From positions 1 through 12,383 of the forward strand of contig JAUILJ010000142.1 in assembly GCA_030433055.1 (NCBI GenBank): 12,383 nt of DNA. The letters are read 5' to 3'. The position numbers and the translations under genes are program-made. Shown here one piece after another: positions 7,059-12,383 of this stretch (within the stretch, counting starts at the first letter, position 1; each line of letters begins with the position of its first letter). A model generated the notes under the pieces. The model saw only the letters and a program-made list of their open reading frames with translations. It made no database searches and was not told the DNA's origin. The DNA is from Polyangia bacterium (GTDB taxonomy: Bacteria; Myxococcota_A; Polyangia; Polyangiales; Polyangiaceae).

Positions 7059-7625
7059 TCACGACTCTTTCATTTCCGCGCGAGCCTCCAGAGCGCCGAG
7101 CAAGCTCTGCAGCAGGCCATGCAGGTCACGCAGCATTTGCTCGTTTCCGAGGCGCTTGCCCAGGTCACCGCTCAGCTCGTCCAACACCTCGAGGCCGACC
7201 AGCAGACCCTGGCGGCCTTGCTCGGTGAAGCGCACCAGGCGCGCGCGCCCGTCGCTCGGATCGGGGACACGCTCCACTGCACCGAACCCCTCGAGCTCAT
7301 CCACCAGCTGACTCACCGCCTGTTTACTCACCCCCACACGCTCGGCCAAGGTCGTGAGCCGCGTGCCGTCGAGGTCGATGTGAGGGAACAGCGCGGTGTG
7401 GGCCACTCGCACCTGAGTTCCGGAGCGCTGGTTGGCTAGCTCCAGAGCCTGCTCGTTGAACAGGCGGGCGCACTTGAACAGCAGTTGCCCCAGGCTTGCC
7501 TGCTTCGCCGACTCGAGGCGCGCGGCGTAGGGCTGCTTGCTCTGGCTCGCCCCACACGCAACTGGCTCACGACCGGAGCGCTCGGCGTTGCCCCTGCGCC
7601 GGGTGTTTCCGTGCCCCTTCGCCAT
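7059..7625 (-). CDS. MarR-family transcriptional regulator
   Basis: A 188-aa winged-helix regulator. The recognition helix-turn-helix is R-L-T-T-L-A-E-R-V-G-V-S-K-Q-A-V-S-Q-L (about residues 89-107). It is followed by the wing G-A-V-E-R-V-P-D-P-S-D-G-R-A-R (115-129) with the D-x-R-x-R-type signature of MarR proteins, and C-terminal dimerisation helices. The first 38 residues are a basic, low-complexity extension. The ATG at 7625 is preferred; an in-frame ATG at 7664 lies inside the operator palindrome and would add 13 residues. The gene leads a two-gene unit with pap and diverges from the DUF4336 gene. The 20-bp palindrome 28 bp upstream of the chosen ATG makes autoregulation likely. The inducer is unknown; MarR ligands are often phenolics or oxidants. 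Confidence 0.88.
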   Translation of the reverse strand: MAKGHGNTRRRGNAERSGREPVACGASQSKQPYAARLESAKQASLGQLLFKCARLFNEQALELANQRSGTQVRVAHTALFPHIDLDGTRLTTLAERVGVSKQAVSQLVDELEGFGAVERVPDPSDGRARLVRFTEQGRQGLLVGLEVLDELSGDLGKRLGNEQMLRDLHGLLQSLLGALEARAEMKES

Positions 7626-7653
7626 CCAGCGAGTCTGACCTGATTTGCGAAAA

Positions 7654-7673
7654 TAGTCAAGCATACTTGACTA
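7654..7673. promoter_or_regulatory. 20-bp palindrome, probable MarR operator
   Basis: Two perfect 8-bp arms, TAGTCAAG (7654-7661) and CTTGACTA (7666-7673), flank a 4-bp centre CATA. The size and symmetry match operators of MarR dimers. It lies in the divergent region between the marR-pap unit and the DUF4336 gene. Each arm contains TTGACT, a 5 of 6 match to the -35 consensus, on the strand pointing away from the centre. A bound repressor would cover the -35 elements of both promoters. Confidence 0.75.
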
Positions 7674-7688
7674 AATCCAGTGAGCTGA

Positions 7689-7695
7689 TTGACTA
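7689..7695 (+). promoter_or_regulatory. Extra operator half-site (TTGACTA)
   Basis: TTGACTA here repeats the right arm of the palindrome exactly (TTGACTA at 7667-7673), in the same orientation and 22 bp away. That is about two turns of the helix, so the same DNA face. It could be a second, weaker contact for the MarR protein, or a -35 element for the DUF4336 gene. The left arm of a full site is missing. Confidence 0.45.
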
Positions 7696-7764
7696 GCGCT
7701 CCGACGGACCCCAAGCAGGGGCGCACGGCGCCACGCCAACGAGCGCAGCGCGGAAAGGAGCCCG

Positions 7765-8442
7765 ATGGATCAGCCCAAGGTACTCGAAGAGCTAACGCCC
7801 GGAGTCTGGCACTCCGAGCACGACCTGTTTCTGCCCGGCGGTGTGCACTTCCGCACGCGTATGACCGTGCTCGATACGGACGACGGATTGTTACTTCACG
7901 GCCCCGTGCCGATGGACGACGCTCACGCCGAGGGCGTGAGTCGTCTGGGCAACGTCACTCGCGTGCTGGCACCGAACAGCTTTCACCACCTGTACGCGCG
8001 GCCGGCCATCGATCGGTTCCCTGAGGCAAAGCTCTTGCTGGGCGCCGCGCTCTCGAAGAAGCGTCCCAAGCTCTCCGGCAGCGTGGTCGAGCAGGGTAGT
8101 GAACCGAAGCTGGGCGGCGCCCAGTGCCTCGTGCTGGGCGGCATGCCGAAGCTGGACGAGGTGATCGTGCTGCACCCAGCGACCCGCACGCTCGTGGTTA
8201 CCGATCTGGTCTTCAACATCCTCGAGTACAAGGGCTGGCTGAGCGGTCTGGTCTTCCGCATGACCGGCACTCACAAGAAGCTCGCGCAGTCCCGTCTGTT
8301 CCGCTCGGTGATCAAGCAGAGGGCGGCTTACCAGCAGAGCCTGGAGCAAATCCTCGGCTGGGATTTCGACCGCGTCGTCATGGCTCACGGAGAGGTGATC
8401 CAGCAGGGAGGCAAGGATCGGCTCGCCGCGGTGCTGGGCTGA
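7765..8442 (+). CDS. DUF4336 / metallo-beta-lactamase-like protein
   Basis: A 225-aa protein that resembles the DUF4336 family, relatives of the metallo-beta-lactamase fold with no firmly known reaction. Visible features: T-R-M-T-V-L-D-T-D-D-G-L-L-L-H-G-P-V (31-48), L-A-P-N71-S-F-H74-H75 (68-75), P-K-L-D-E132-V-I-V-L-H137 (128-137), T-L-V-V-T-D147-L-V-F-N (142-151) and A-H208-G-E (207-210). The usual zinc motif HxHxDH is not present, so any metal site is altered. AAAGGAG at 7754-7760, 4 nt before the ATG, fixes the start. It is divergent from marR-pap and shares the operator region, so it is a likely target of that regulator. There is no signal peptide, so it is probably cytoplasmic. Confidence 0.75.
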   Translation: MDQPKVLEELTPGVWHSEHDLFLPGGVHFRTRMTVLDTDDGLLLHGPVPMDDAHAEGVSRLGNVTRVLAPNSFHHLYARPAIDRFPEAKLLLGAALSKKRPKLSGSVVEQGSEPKLGGAQCLVLGGMPKLDEVIVLHPATRTLVVTDLVFNILEYKGWLSGLVFRMTGTHKKLAQSRLFRSVIKQRAAYQQSLEQILGWDFDRVVMAHGEVIQQGGKDRLAAVLG

Positions 8443-8474
8443 GCCGGGAGGCGTGCTCGGGGGCCGAGTCTGTG

Positions 8475-8480
8475 TATATT
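8475..8480 (+). promoter_or_regulatory. Candidate -10 element for the AAA+ ATPase gene
   Basis: TATATT matches the -10 consensus at 5 of 6 bases and ends 7 nt before the ATG at 8488. Transcription would begin at or next to the start codon. There is no good -35 hexamer at the usual distance. The G-run at 8481-8485 is too close to the ATG to be a normal Shine-Dalgarno site. Confidence 0.3.
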
Positions 8481-8487
8481 GGGGGCA

Positions 8488-9990
8488 ATGACCCGCCCCC
8501 CGGTGCCGCTGGCGCAGCTCCGCGATCTCGAGTTGCTGGTCGCGGCGCATCACCCACTGATTGGGTTCGAGACCAATGAGGACGATCGGGTGGAGGTCCT
8601 GCTCGAGTCACTCGCGGCGGGTCTGCGCTTGCCGTATTTCGTCTGGACCGCTAGCGCGGGCCTACGTCGCACAGACATGCCGGGGCCGGTTCACGGGACC
8701 AAATCGCCGCTGCTGGCCGTGGAGCACATCCGAGCGTCGGGCCTGGAGGCCATCTACTACCTGCGCGACTTCGCCCGCTTCACCGAGGACGCAAAGGTGC
8801 AGAGCGCCCTCCTGGACGCCTGTCAGCAACTGTCGCTGCACCGCGGCGCGATCGCCCTGACGGACGAGCCCCTGGAGCTCCCGCGCTCGCTGAAGTCGAT
8901 CCTGACCCAGGTGCACCTCGATCCGATCACCGAGGATGAGTACTACGAGTACACGCGCTCGCTGCTGGCGAGCCTGCGGGCGCGCATGACCGTCGAGATG
9001 GAGCTCACCGGAGAAGACGTGGCGGTGCTGCTCCAGCAGCTCAAGGGCCTCACCTTCTTCGAGGTCAAGCGCGTACTCTCTCAAGCGATCATCGAGCATG
9101 GCCGGCTCGACCGCAGCGTGCTCGACCGCGTGCGGGCGGCCAAGCGCACCGCCGTCGAGGCTACAGGGATCCTGGACTTTATCCCTACGGAATCATCGAT
9201 GGTGGACGTCGCGGGTCTGGACACGCTCAAGGGCTGGCTCCGGCAGCGCAAGGTCGCGTTCTCCGAGCCGGAGCGGGCGCGCTCGTTCGGCCTGGAGCCG
9301 CCCCGGGGCTTGTTGCTCTTGGGAGTGCAGGGTTGCGGCAAGAGCCTGTGTGCGAAGGCGGTGAGCCACGAGTGGCAGCTCCCCCTCATCCGCTTCGACC
9401 CGAGCCGGATCTTCGCCAAGTACATTGGTGAGAGCGAGAAGAACCTCTCGCGTGCGATTCGTGTCGCGGAGTCCCTGGCACCCATCGTGCTGTGGATCGA
9501 CGAGCTGGAGAAGGCGTTTCCCCAGGGAGGCTCTGAGGACGGAGGTGTCTCCACCCGCGTGCTCGGGAGCTTCCTGACCTGGCTCCAGGAGAAGCGCGCG
9601 CCGGTGTTCGTGATCGCGACATCGAACGACGTCTCCTCATTGCCCGCGGAGCTGCTGCGCAAGGGTCGCTTCGACGAGATCTTCTTCGTCGATTTGCCGA
9701 ACCCCGAGGAGCGTGAGGCCATCCTCAGGATCCACCTGCAGCGCCGGGGAAGGGACTCGAGTGTCTTCGATCTGGGACTGATCAGTCAGGCGACGGAAGG
9801 GTTCAGCGGGGCCGAGCTGGAACAGGTGATCGTCGCCGCGCTCTACGAAGCGTTCGGGGCGGGAGAGAACCTGGCGACCCAGCACCTGGAGCGAGAAATC
9901 GCACGCACCAGGCCCCTGTCCGCCACTGCTGCGGAACAAGTCAGCGCGCTCCGAGCGTGGGCGCTGGGCCGCGCCGTGCCCGCCACCTGA
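8488..9990 (+). CDS. Ycf46-like AAA+ ATPase
   Basis: A 500-aa protein. Residues about 1-225 resemble the N-terminal region of Ycf46-type ATPases (P-L-I-G-F-E-T-N-E-D-D-R-V-E near 23-36, V-W-T-A-S-A-G-L at 52-59). Residues 236-460 are an AAA+ module: Walker A G279-V-Q-G-C-G-K285-S, Walker B V-L-W-I-D338-E339, sensor 1 A-T-S-N380, candidate arginine fingers R391 and R394 in L-L-R-K-G-R-F-D-E-I-F-F, and sensor 2 G-F-S-G-A-E-L (438-444). All key residues are intact, so ATP hydrolysis is expected. Ycf46 was named in algal plastids and is linked to carbon uptake in cyanobacteria; no photosynthesis gene is here, so the role in this organism is unknown. The ATG at 8488 is preferred over an in-frame TTG at 8479. 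It is monocistronic, ending 3 bp from the convergent cytochrome gene. Confidence 0.88.
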   Translation: MTRPPVPLAQLRDLELLVAAHHPLIGFETNEDDRVEVLLESLAAGLRLPYFVWTASAGLRRTDMPGPVHGTKSPLLAVEHIRASGLEAIYYLRDFARFTEDAKVQSALLDACQQLSLHRGAIALTDEPLELPRSLKSILTQVHLDPITEDEYYEYTRSLLASLRARMTVEMELTGEDVAVLLQQLKGLTFFEVKRVLSQAIIEHGRLDRSVLDRVRAAKRTAVEATGILDFIPTESSMVDVAGLDTLKGWLRQRKVAFSEPERARSFGLEPPRGLLLLGVQGCGKSLCAKAVSHEWQLPLIRFDPSRIFAKYIGESEKNLSRAIRVAESLAPIVLWIDELEKAFPQGGSEDGGVSTRVLGSFLTWLQEKRAPVFVIATSNDVSSLPAELLRKGRFDEIFFVDLPNPEEREAILRIHLQRRGRDSSVFDLGLISQATEGFSGAELEQVIVAALYEAFGAGENLATQHLEREIARTRPLSATAAEQVSALRAWALGRAVPAT

Positions 9991-9993
9991 ACC

Positions 9994-10335
9994 TCAGTTC
10001 TTGGCTTGCGCGGGCGCGCCGTTGGCGACTTCAGAAGCCACGATCAAGTAGCGCTCGACGCTCTTGAGCTCGGAGGGTGTCATGCGCACGAACGGCGTCA
10101 TACGCTTCATCACGTCGGGCCACTCTGCCGCCTGATGTTCCGCGGGGATAGGCAACGTGTGGCACCCCGAGCAGCGCTCCACGAACAGCTCACGCCCTTC
10201 TGAGAGCTTCGCCTGGGTTACCCCGGGCCAATGGTGCTGGGCGCGCGCCACGTGCTGAGTCGTGGGCTCCGGTACCTGCCCCACGCAGGCGGCGAGGCTG
10301 GCAAGGCAGAGGCTGAGGCAGAGCAGACGTCGCAT
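9994..10335 (-). CDS. Small monoheme c-type cytochrome lipoprotein
   Basis: A 113-aa exported protein. Residues 1-17 are a lipoprotein signal peptide ending in L-A-A-C with Cys17 the likely lipidated residue. One heme-binding motif C55-S-G-C58-H59 follows the typical A-K-L-S-E-G-R-E-L-F-V-E-R helix; M79 or M85 (V-M-K-R-M-T-P-F-V-R-M) may be the sixth heme ligand. The helix T-P-S-E-L-K-S-V-E-R-Y-L (86-97) is the usual C-terminal helix of such cytochromes. It should be an envelope-anchored one-electron carrier. It begins 5 nt after the stop of the outer-membrane-like gene (an in-frame GTG at 10344 even overlaps that stop), so the two are one operon and likely share the Fur-like control upstream. 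Confidence 0.85.
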   Translation of the reverse strand: MRRLLCLSLCLASLAACVGQVPEPTTQHVARAQHHWPGVTQAKLSEGRELFVERCSGCHTLPIPAEHQAAEWPDVMKRMTPFVRMTPSELKSVERYLIVASEVANGAPAQAKN

Positions 10336-10340
10336 GGCAC

Positions 10341-11132
10341 TCACAGGTGGAAAGAGAACAGCAGACGCAGCTCGAACTTCTCGTTGCCTTCGAGGTCGCG
10401 CTCGCCGGACTTCAAGTCGGTTATCTGCGGCAAGAAGGTGAGCGTGGCCCAGTAAGTCTCGTCGGAGACGGCGATCACGGGGCCCGCGGAGAGCGCCGAG
10501 TGCTCGACCTCACCTTCCTCGATCACGTTCTCGCTGCGCACCTCGAGCCCAGCCGCGAAGTTCGGGCTGACCACGTAGCTCATGCCCAGCACGGGCTCGA
10601 CGACGTACTCGTGCTTGGTCTCTTCAGGTTCGATCTCCCACTCGATCTCGCCTACCAAGTTGGCGGCGAAGAGCAAGTTGCCCATGCGCTTGTCGAGCAG
10701 GAGCTTCGCTTCTATCTCGTACAAACTCGGCCCCGCGCTGAACTCCAGGTACCCCGCGGAACCGATGGCGTCGGCTACAGGGTCGCTCAGCTTGAGCTTC
10801 CATTCGCTGGACACGCCGTCGTAGGCGAAGCGGCTCTCGCGTACTTCTTCCTCGTTCTGCTCGGTGAGTCCGTGGAAGTTGAGGTAGAAGGCGGTCATCA
10901 GCTGCCCGGTGAGTCCGACCTCGAACTCCATGCGGTGGTCGAAGCGCGAGTAGTAGCTCTCGCGCCCGCTGCGCCACGTCGTCCAGACCTCGAGCTCTCG
11001 CTGACCGGGTGGGAGCACCGCCGTCTCGTAGGTGTAGCCAAAGTGCCGATCATTGGCCGACGCAGTCGCCGCGAAGCACAGCGCTGCCCCAGCGACGGCC
11101 AGGCCCAATCCAAGACGACCCAAAGAGTTCAT
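10341..11132 (-). CDS. Putative outer-membrane beta-barrel protein
   Basis: A 263-aa exported protein. Residues 1-26 are a signal peptide (hydrophobic L-G-L-G-L-A-V-A-G-A-A, cleavage after T-A-S-A). The mature part shows alternating amphipathic strands rich in aromatic and charged residues, for example Q-R-E-L-E-V-W-T-T-W-R-S-G, F-E-V-G-L-T-G-Q-L-M-T-A-F-Y-L-N-F, A-N-L-V-G-E-I-E-W-E-I-E and E-K-F-E-L-R-L-L-F-S-F-H-L. It ends in an aromatic-rich strand, as outer-membrane barrels do. About 10-12 strands could fit; there is no TonB box or plug, so it is not a siderophore receptor. I cannot name a substrate. It is first in a two-gene unit with the c-type cytochrome lipoprotein, and a Fur-box-like site lies 16 bp before its ATG. 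Iron- or metal-dependent expression is therefore the best inference. Confidence 0.72.
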   Translation of the reverse strand: MNSLGRLGLGLAVAGAALCFAATASANDRHFGYTYETAVLPPGQRELEVWTTWRSGRESYYSRFDHRMEFEVGLTGQLMTAFYLNFHGLTEQNEEEVRESRFAYDGVSSEWKLKLSDPVADAIGSAGYLEFSAGPSLYEIEAKLLLDKRMGNLLFAANLVGEIEWEIEPEETKHEYVVEPVLGMSYVVSPNFAAGLEVRSENVIEEGEVEHSALSAGPVIAVSDETYWATLTFLPQITDLKSGERDLEGNEKFELRLLFSFHL

Positions 11133-11148
11133 TGGCTCGTTGCTTAAT

Positions 11149-11167
11149 GAAAACGATTATCACTTTC
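11149..11167 (-). promoter_or_regulatory. Fur-box-like operator
   Basis: On the minus strand the 19 bases GAAAGTGATAATCGTTTTC match the classic Fur consensus GATAATGATAATCATTATC at 15 of 19 positions, including the central TGATAAT core. The arms are complementary at 7 of 9 positions. It lies 16 bp before the ATG of the outer-membrane-like gene, and a TTGAAA (-35-like) overlaps its upstream edge, so a bound repressor would block that promoter. In this AT-poor genome such an AT-rich match is unlikely by chance. Zur- or Mur-type relatives bind similar sites and are the alternative. Confidence 0.65.
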
Positions 11168-11524
11168 AAGGTGGATCGCGCCGCATCGGGTGCTGGATTT
11201 GGGGGTGAGGGGACTGAACAGCTGTGCTCCACTGCATAAGTGACTGAAATTAATCGTAAATTGGATGGCGTGGCGCGGACCCAGCTGCGGCCGCTGCGCC
11301 AAAGCACCACAGCCTCTGTGCTTGGGAAAGTGAAAGCGGGAGTCAGCTGGGTCCGCTGCGCGCGGGGCGAGATGCGCCAACGATCGACCCAGACCAGCTC
11401 TCGACAGCCTGACCCTTGTCTCGTGCAGTCGCTCCCGTAAGGTTCCCGCTCCGGAGCACACCCGGCGGAGCAGCAAACCCGCTGCCCGAGCACGCATTAA
11501 TTCCACACGGTAAAGGAGAGACCC
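11168..11524. other. Intergenic region between the Fur-box promoter and the parvulin gene
   Basis: No gene is supported in this stretch. The only plus-strand open frame in it (about 11240-11440) has no ribosome-binding site and an arginine/serine-rich product. The left part has an AT-rich patch near 11246-11262 (ATTAATCGTAAATT). A poor -35/-10 pair, TTGTCT (11416-11421) and TAAGGT (11438-11443) with 16-bp spacing, could serve the parvulin gene, whose AAAGGAG ribosome-binding site is at 11512-11518. No convincing structured RNA was seen. Confidence 0.45.
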
Positions 11525-11842
11525 ATGTCTCAGGTTCGCGCTTCTCACATCCTGCTGATGTACAAAGGCTCCATGCGGTCCACCGCCAGCCGCTCCAAGG
11601 ACGAAGCCCTGCAGCAGATCACGGATCTGAAGACACAGATCGACTCCGGCGCTGACTTCGCCGACCTGGCGCGCCAGCACTCCGACTGCCCGTCCAGCAG
11701 CAGCGGTGGAGATCTGGGTAGCTTCGGCCGCGGCCAGATGGTCAAGCCGTTCGAAGACGCCACGTACTCGATGGATGTGGGCCAGACGAGCGGCATCGTC
11801 GAAACGGATTTCGGCTACCACCTGATCCAGCGGACTGCATAG
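11525..11842 (+). CDS. Parvulin-type peptidyl-prolyl cis-trans isomerase (Pin1-like, single domain)
   Basis: A 105-aa protein consisting of just the rotamase domain. Typical features in order: V-R-A-S-H8-I-L-L-M-Y-K-G (4-15), basic S-R-S-K (22-25) after the strand, F-A-D-L-A-R-Q-H52-S-D-C55, G-G-D-L-G-S-F-G-R-G-Q-M72-V-K-P-F76-E-D-A, and V-E-T-D-F-G-Y-H99-L-I-Q-R-T. The Cys55, Met72, Phe76 and His99 positions are those that line the proline pocket in Pin1-type parvulins. The basic loop is closer to Pin1, which prefers phosphorylated Ser/Thr-Pro, than to secreted PrsA/SurA; that preference is inference. There is no signal peptide and no WW domain, so it acts in the cytoplasm. AAAGGAG 6 nt before the ATG sets the start. 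It appears monocistronic. Confidence 0.92.
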   Translation: MSQVRASHILLMYKGSMRSTASRSKDEALQQITDLKTQIDSGADFADLARQHSDCPSSSSGGDLGSFGRGQMVKPFEDATYSMDVGQTSGIVETDFGYHLIQRTA

Positions 11843-12242
11843 ATTCCCTCAGTCGTAGAGCGCGGCGGCTCCCACGACCCTCCGGGTTCGGGCTTGAATG
11901 GGGGTCGCTAGCCAAGGCGTCGTGGCGTCGCTGTGCGAGTCGCGGCCTGTGTTTCGAACGCTGGATACCGGACGGTTTCACCTTCTGGTGAAGAGCCTCG
12001 TGAGGGCCCGCTGCGTGATCGGCCTCAGAGAGACTACGCTCACCCACCTCTGCGCCCGAACCCTGCGGGCCGTTCCGCCGCCTCCACAACTCCCTCGCTT
12101 TTCCCCGGGTAAAGTGACTAGAGGCGCTCCAAGGCTGAGCCGTCCGTTTCCGGGAGGTACGTGGCGGCTCGCTCCGGCTTCGCCGATTGCTAGGGAGGGA
12201 GTCACGGCGCTTGGAGGCTGGCGGCTGTGGGGTCTTGGCGGT
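11843..12242. other. Stretch with no supported gene after the parvulin gene
   Basis: About 400 bp with no gene I can support. The minus-strand frame at 11978-12205 and the long plus-strand frame from 11898 are open but lack ribosome-binding sites and have arginine/proline-rich products, as expected for chance frames in GC-rich DNA. A short ACCC-TCC-GGGT hairpin about 35 bp after the parvulin stop is too weak to call a terminator. The right part contains a decayed unit of the repeat array. Confidence 0.45.
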
Positions 12243-12383
12243 TCGGGAGTAGGCTCGGCTCGGGGCTTCGCCCCATTGCCTCAGGGTGGAAGACGAGTCT
12301 GTGGTGAGGCTGGTGTGCGGGCGAGTTACTCGGGAGTAGGTTCGGCTCGGGGCTTTGCCCCATTGCCTCAGGGTGGAAGACGA
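11898..12383 (+). CDS. Low-confidence open frame running off the right edge
   Basis: From the ATG at 11898 this frame is open for 162 codons to the window end, crossing the repeat array. I do not recognise the product, which is rich in Arg, Gly and Pro. In its last part a 29-residue unit repeats (S-G-V-G-S-A-R-G-F-A-P-L-P-Q-G-G-R-R and 11 more), and both base differences between the two units are silent in this frame (GGC/GGT, TTC/TTT). Against coding: there is no ribosome-binding site, two minus-strand frames are also open through the repeat, and the decayed third unit is offset by 88 bp, which breaks the frame. Most likely a chance frame. Confidence 0.15.
   Translation, partial: MGVASQGVVASLCESRPVFRTLDTGRFHLLVKSLVRARCVIGLRETTLTHLCARTLRAVPPPPQLPRFSPGKVTRGAPRLSRPFPGGTWRLAPASPIAREGVTALGGWRLWGLGGSGVGSARGFAPLPQGGRRVCGEAGVRASYSGVGSARGFAPLPQGGRR
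12162..12200 (+). repeat. Decayed unit of the right-edge repeat array
   Basis: This segment shares the plan of the two clear units: a GGCTCG-like lead, a stem-loop with TTC loop (CGGC-TTC-GCCG at 12175-12185), then ATTGC and a GGGAGGGA tail in place of GGGTGGA. Its loop lies 88 bp before the loop of the next unit, matching the array period. The stem sequence differs from the other units but pairing is kept, which suggests that structure matters or that the unit decayed from a related element. Confidence 0.45.
12243..12383 (+). repeat. Tandem repeat, 54-bp units at 87-bp period with conserved hairpin
   Basis: The 54 bp at 12243-12296 recur at 12330-12383 with 52 of 54 bases identical; the period is 87 bp and the 33-bp spacer is not conserved between visible units beyond a GAGGCTGG-type piece. 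Each unit has a perfect 5-bp stem, GGGGC-TTC-GCCCC (12262-12274) and GGGGC-TTT-GCCCC (12349-12361), followed by ATTGCCTCAGGGTGGAAGAC. The second unit ends exactly at the window edge, so the array probably continues. No mobile-element gene is next to it. Confidence 0.85.

Noticed and set aside
10347..11147. A 266-codon plus-strand open frame opposite the outer-membrane-like gene
   Set aside because: It is antisense to a gene with a clear signal peptide and strand pattern, and its own product has no recognisable feature.
11144..11821. A 225-codon minus-strand frame crossing the parvulin gene
   Set aside because: It is antisense to an unmistakable parvulin and crosses the Fur-box region.
12160..12383. 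The right-edge repeats as a CRISPR array
   Set aside because: The units are 54 bp with an 87-bp period, spacers partly resemble each other, one unit is decayed and there are no cas genes in the window.
1..12383. A defence island, prophage or biosynthetic cluster
   Set aside because: No nuclease, integrase, transposase, toxin-antitoxin pair, phage structural gene or synthase is present; the genes are housekeeping, regulatory or envelope types with uniform base composition.

Overview
This is a GC-rich bacterial window with strong G/C preference at third codon positions. The gene content points to a myxobacterium-like organism (Myxococcota, possibly the Polyangia side). The best clues are an exported TPR protein with a PEGA-like domain and two C-terminal membrane helices, coupled to a lipoprotein with an N-terminal C-A-N-V-L-G-I-E-D stretch, and many short regulon-like gene pairs. 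The assignment is inference from style and content; there is no rRNA or tRNA here to prove it. I see no insertion sequence, integrase, CRISPR array or tRNA, so this looks like ordinary chromosome and not a mobile island.

Layout. Positions 1-195 (-) hold the start of a protein that leaves the left edge. A GNAT acetyltransferase (474-986, +) converges on a two-gene unit on the minus strand: an exported TPR/PEGA-like protein (2968-1931) coupled by a TGATG overlap to a lipoprotein (1931-1026). Divergent from it is a plus-strand run: an unrecognised 264-aa protein (3189-3983), a HAD phosphatase/mutase (3983-4645, again TGATG overlap) and a FrnE-like DsbA-family oxidoreductase (4655-5284). After a 286-bp convergent gap with inverted repeats comes a minus-strand pair, a MarR regulator (7625-7059) and a two-domain PPK2 polyphosphate:AMP phosphotransferase (7046-5571). 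A DUF4336/metallo-beta-lactamase-like protein (7765-8442, +) diverges from them. The divergent region carries a 20-bp palindrome and an extra half-site 22 bp away, a convincing MarR operator.

Next are a Ycf46-like AAA+ ATPase (8488-9990, +), ending 3 bp from a convergent minus-strand pair: an outer-membrane-protein-like gene (11132-10341) followed by a small c-type cytochrome lipoprotein (10335-9994). Just upstream of that pair is a 15/19 match to the Fur-box consensus, so an iron-responsive envelope module is likely. A single-domain parvulin (11525-11842, +) follows. The last 541 bp hold no gene I can support, but contain a tandem repeat of about 87 bp with a conserved hairpin that runs off the right edge.

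The most interesting items are the MarR operator architecture controlling a polyphosphate enzyme, the Fur-box outer-membrane/cytochrome unit, the uncharacterised protein translationally coupled to a HAD enzyme, and the right-edge repeat array. None of these by itself proves a new system.
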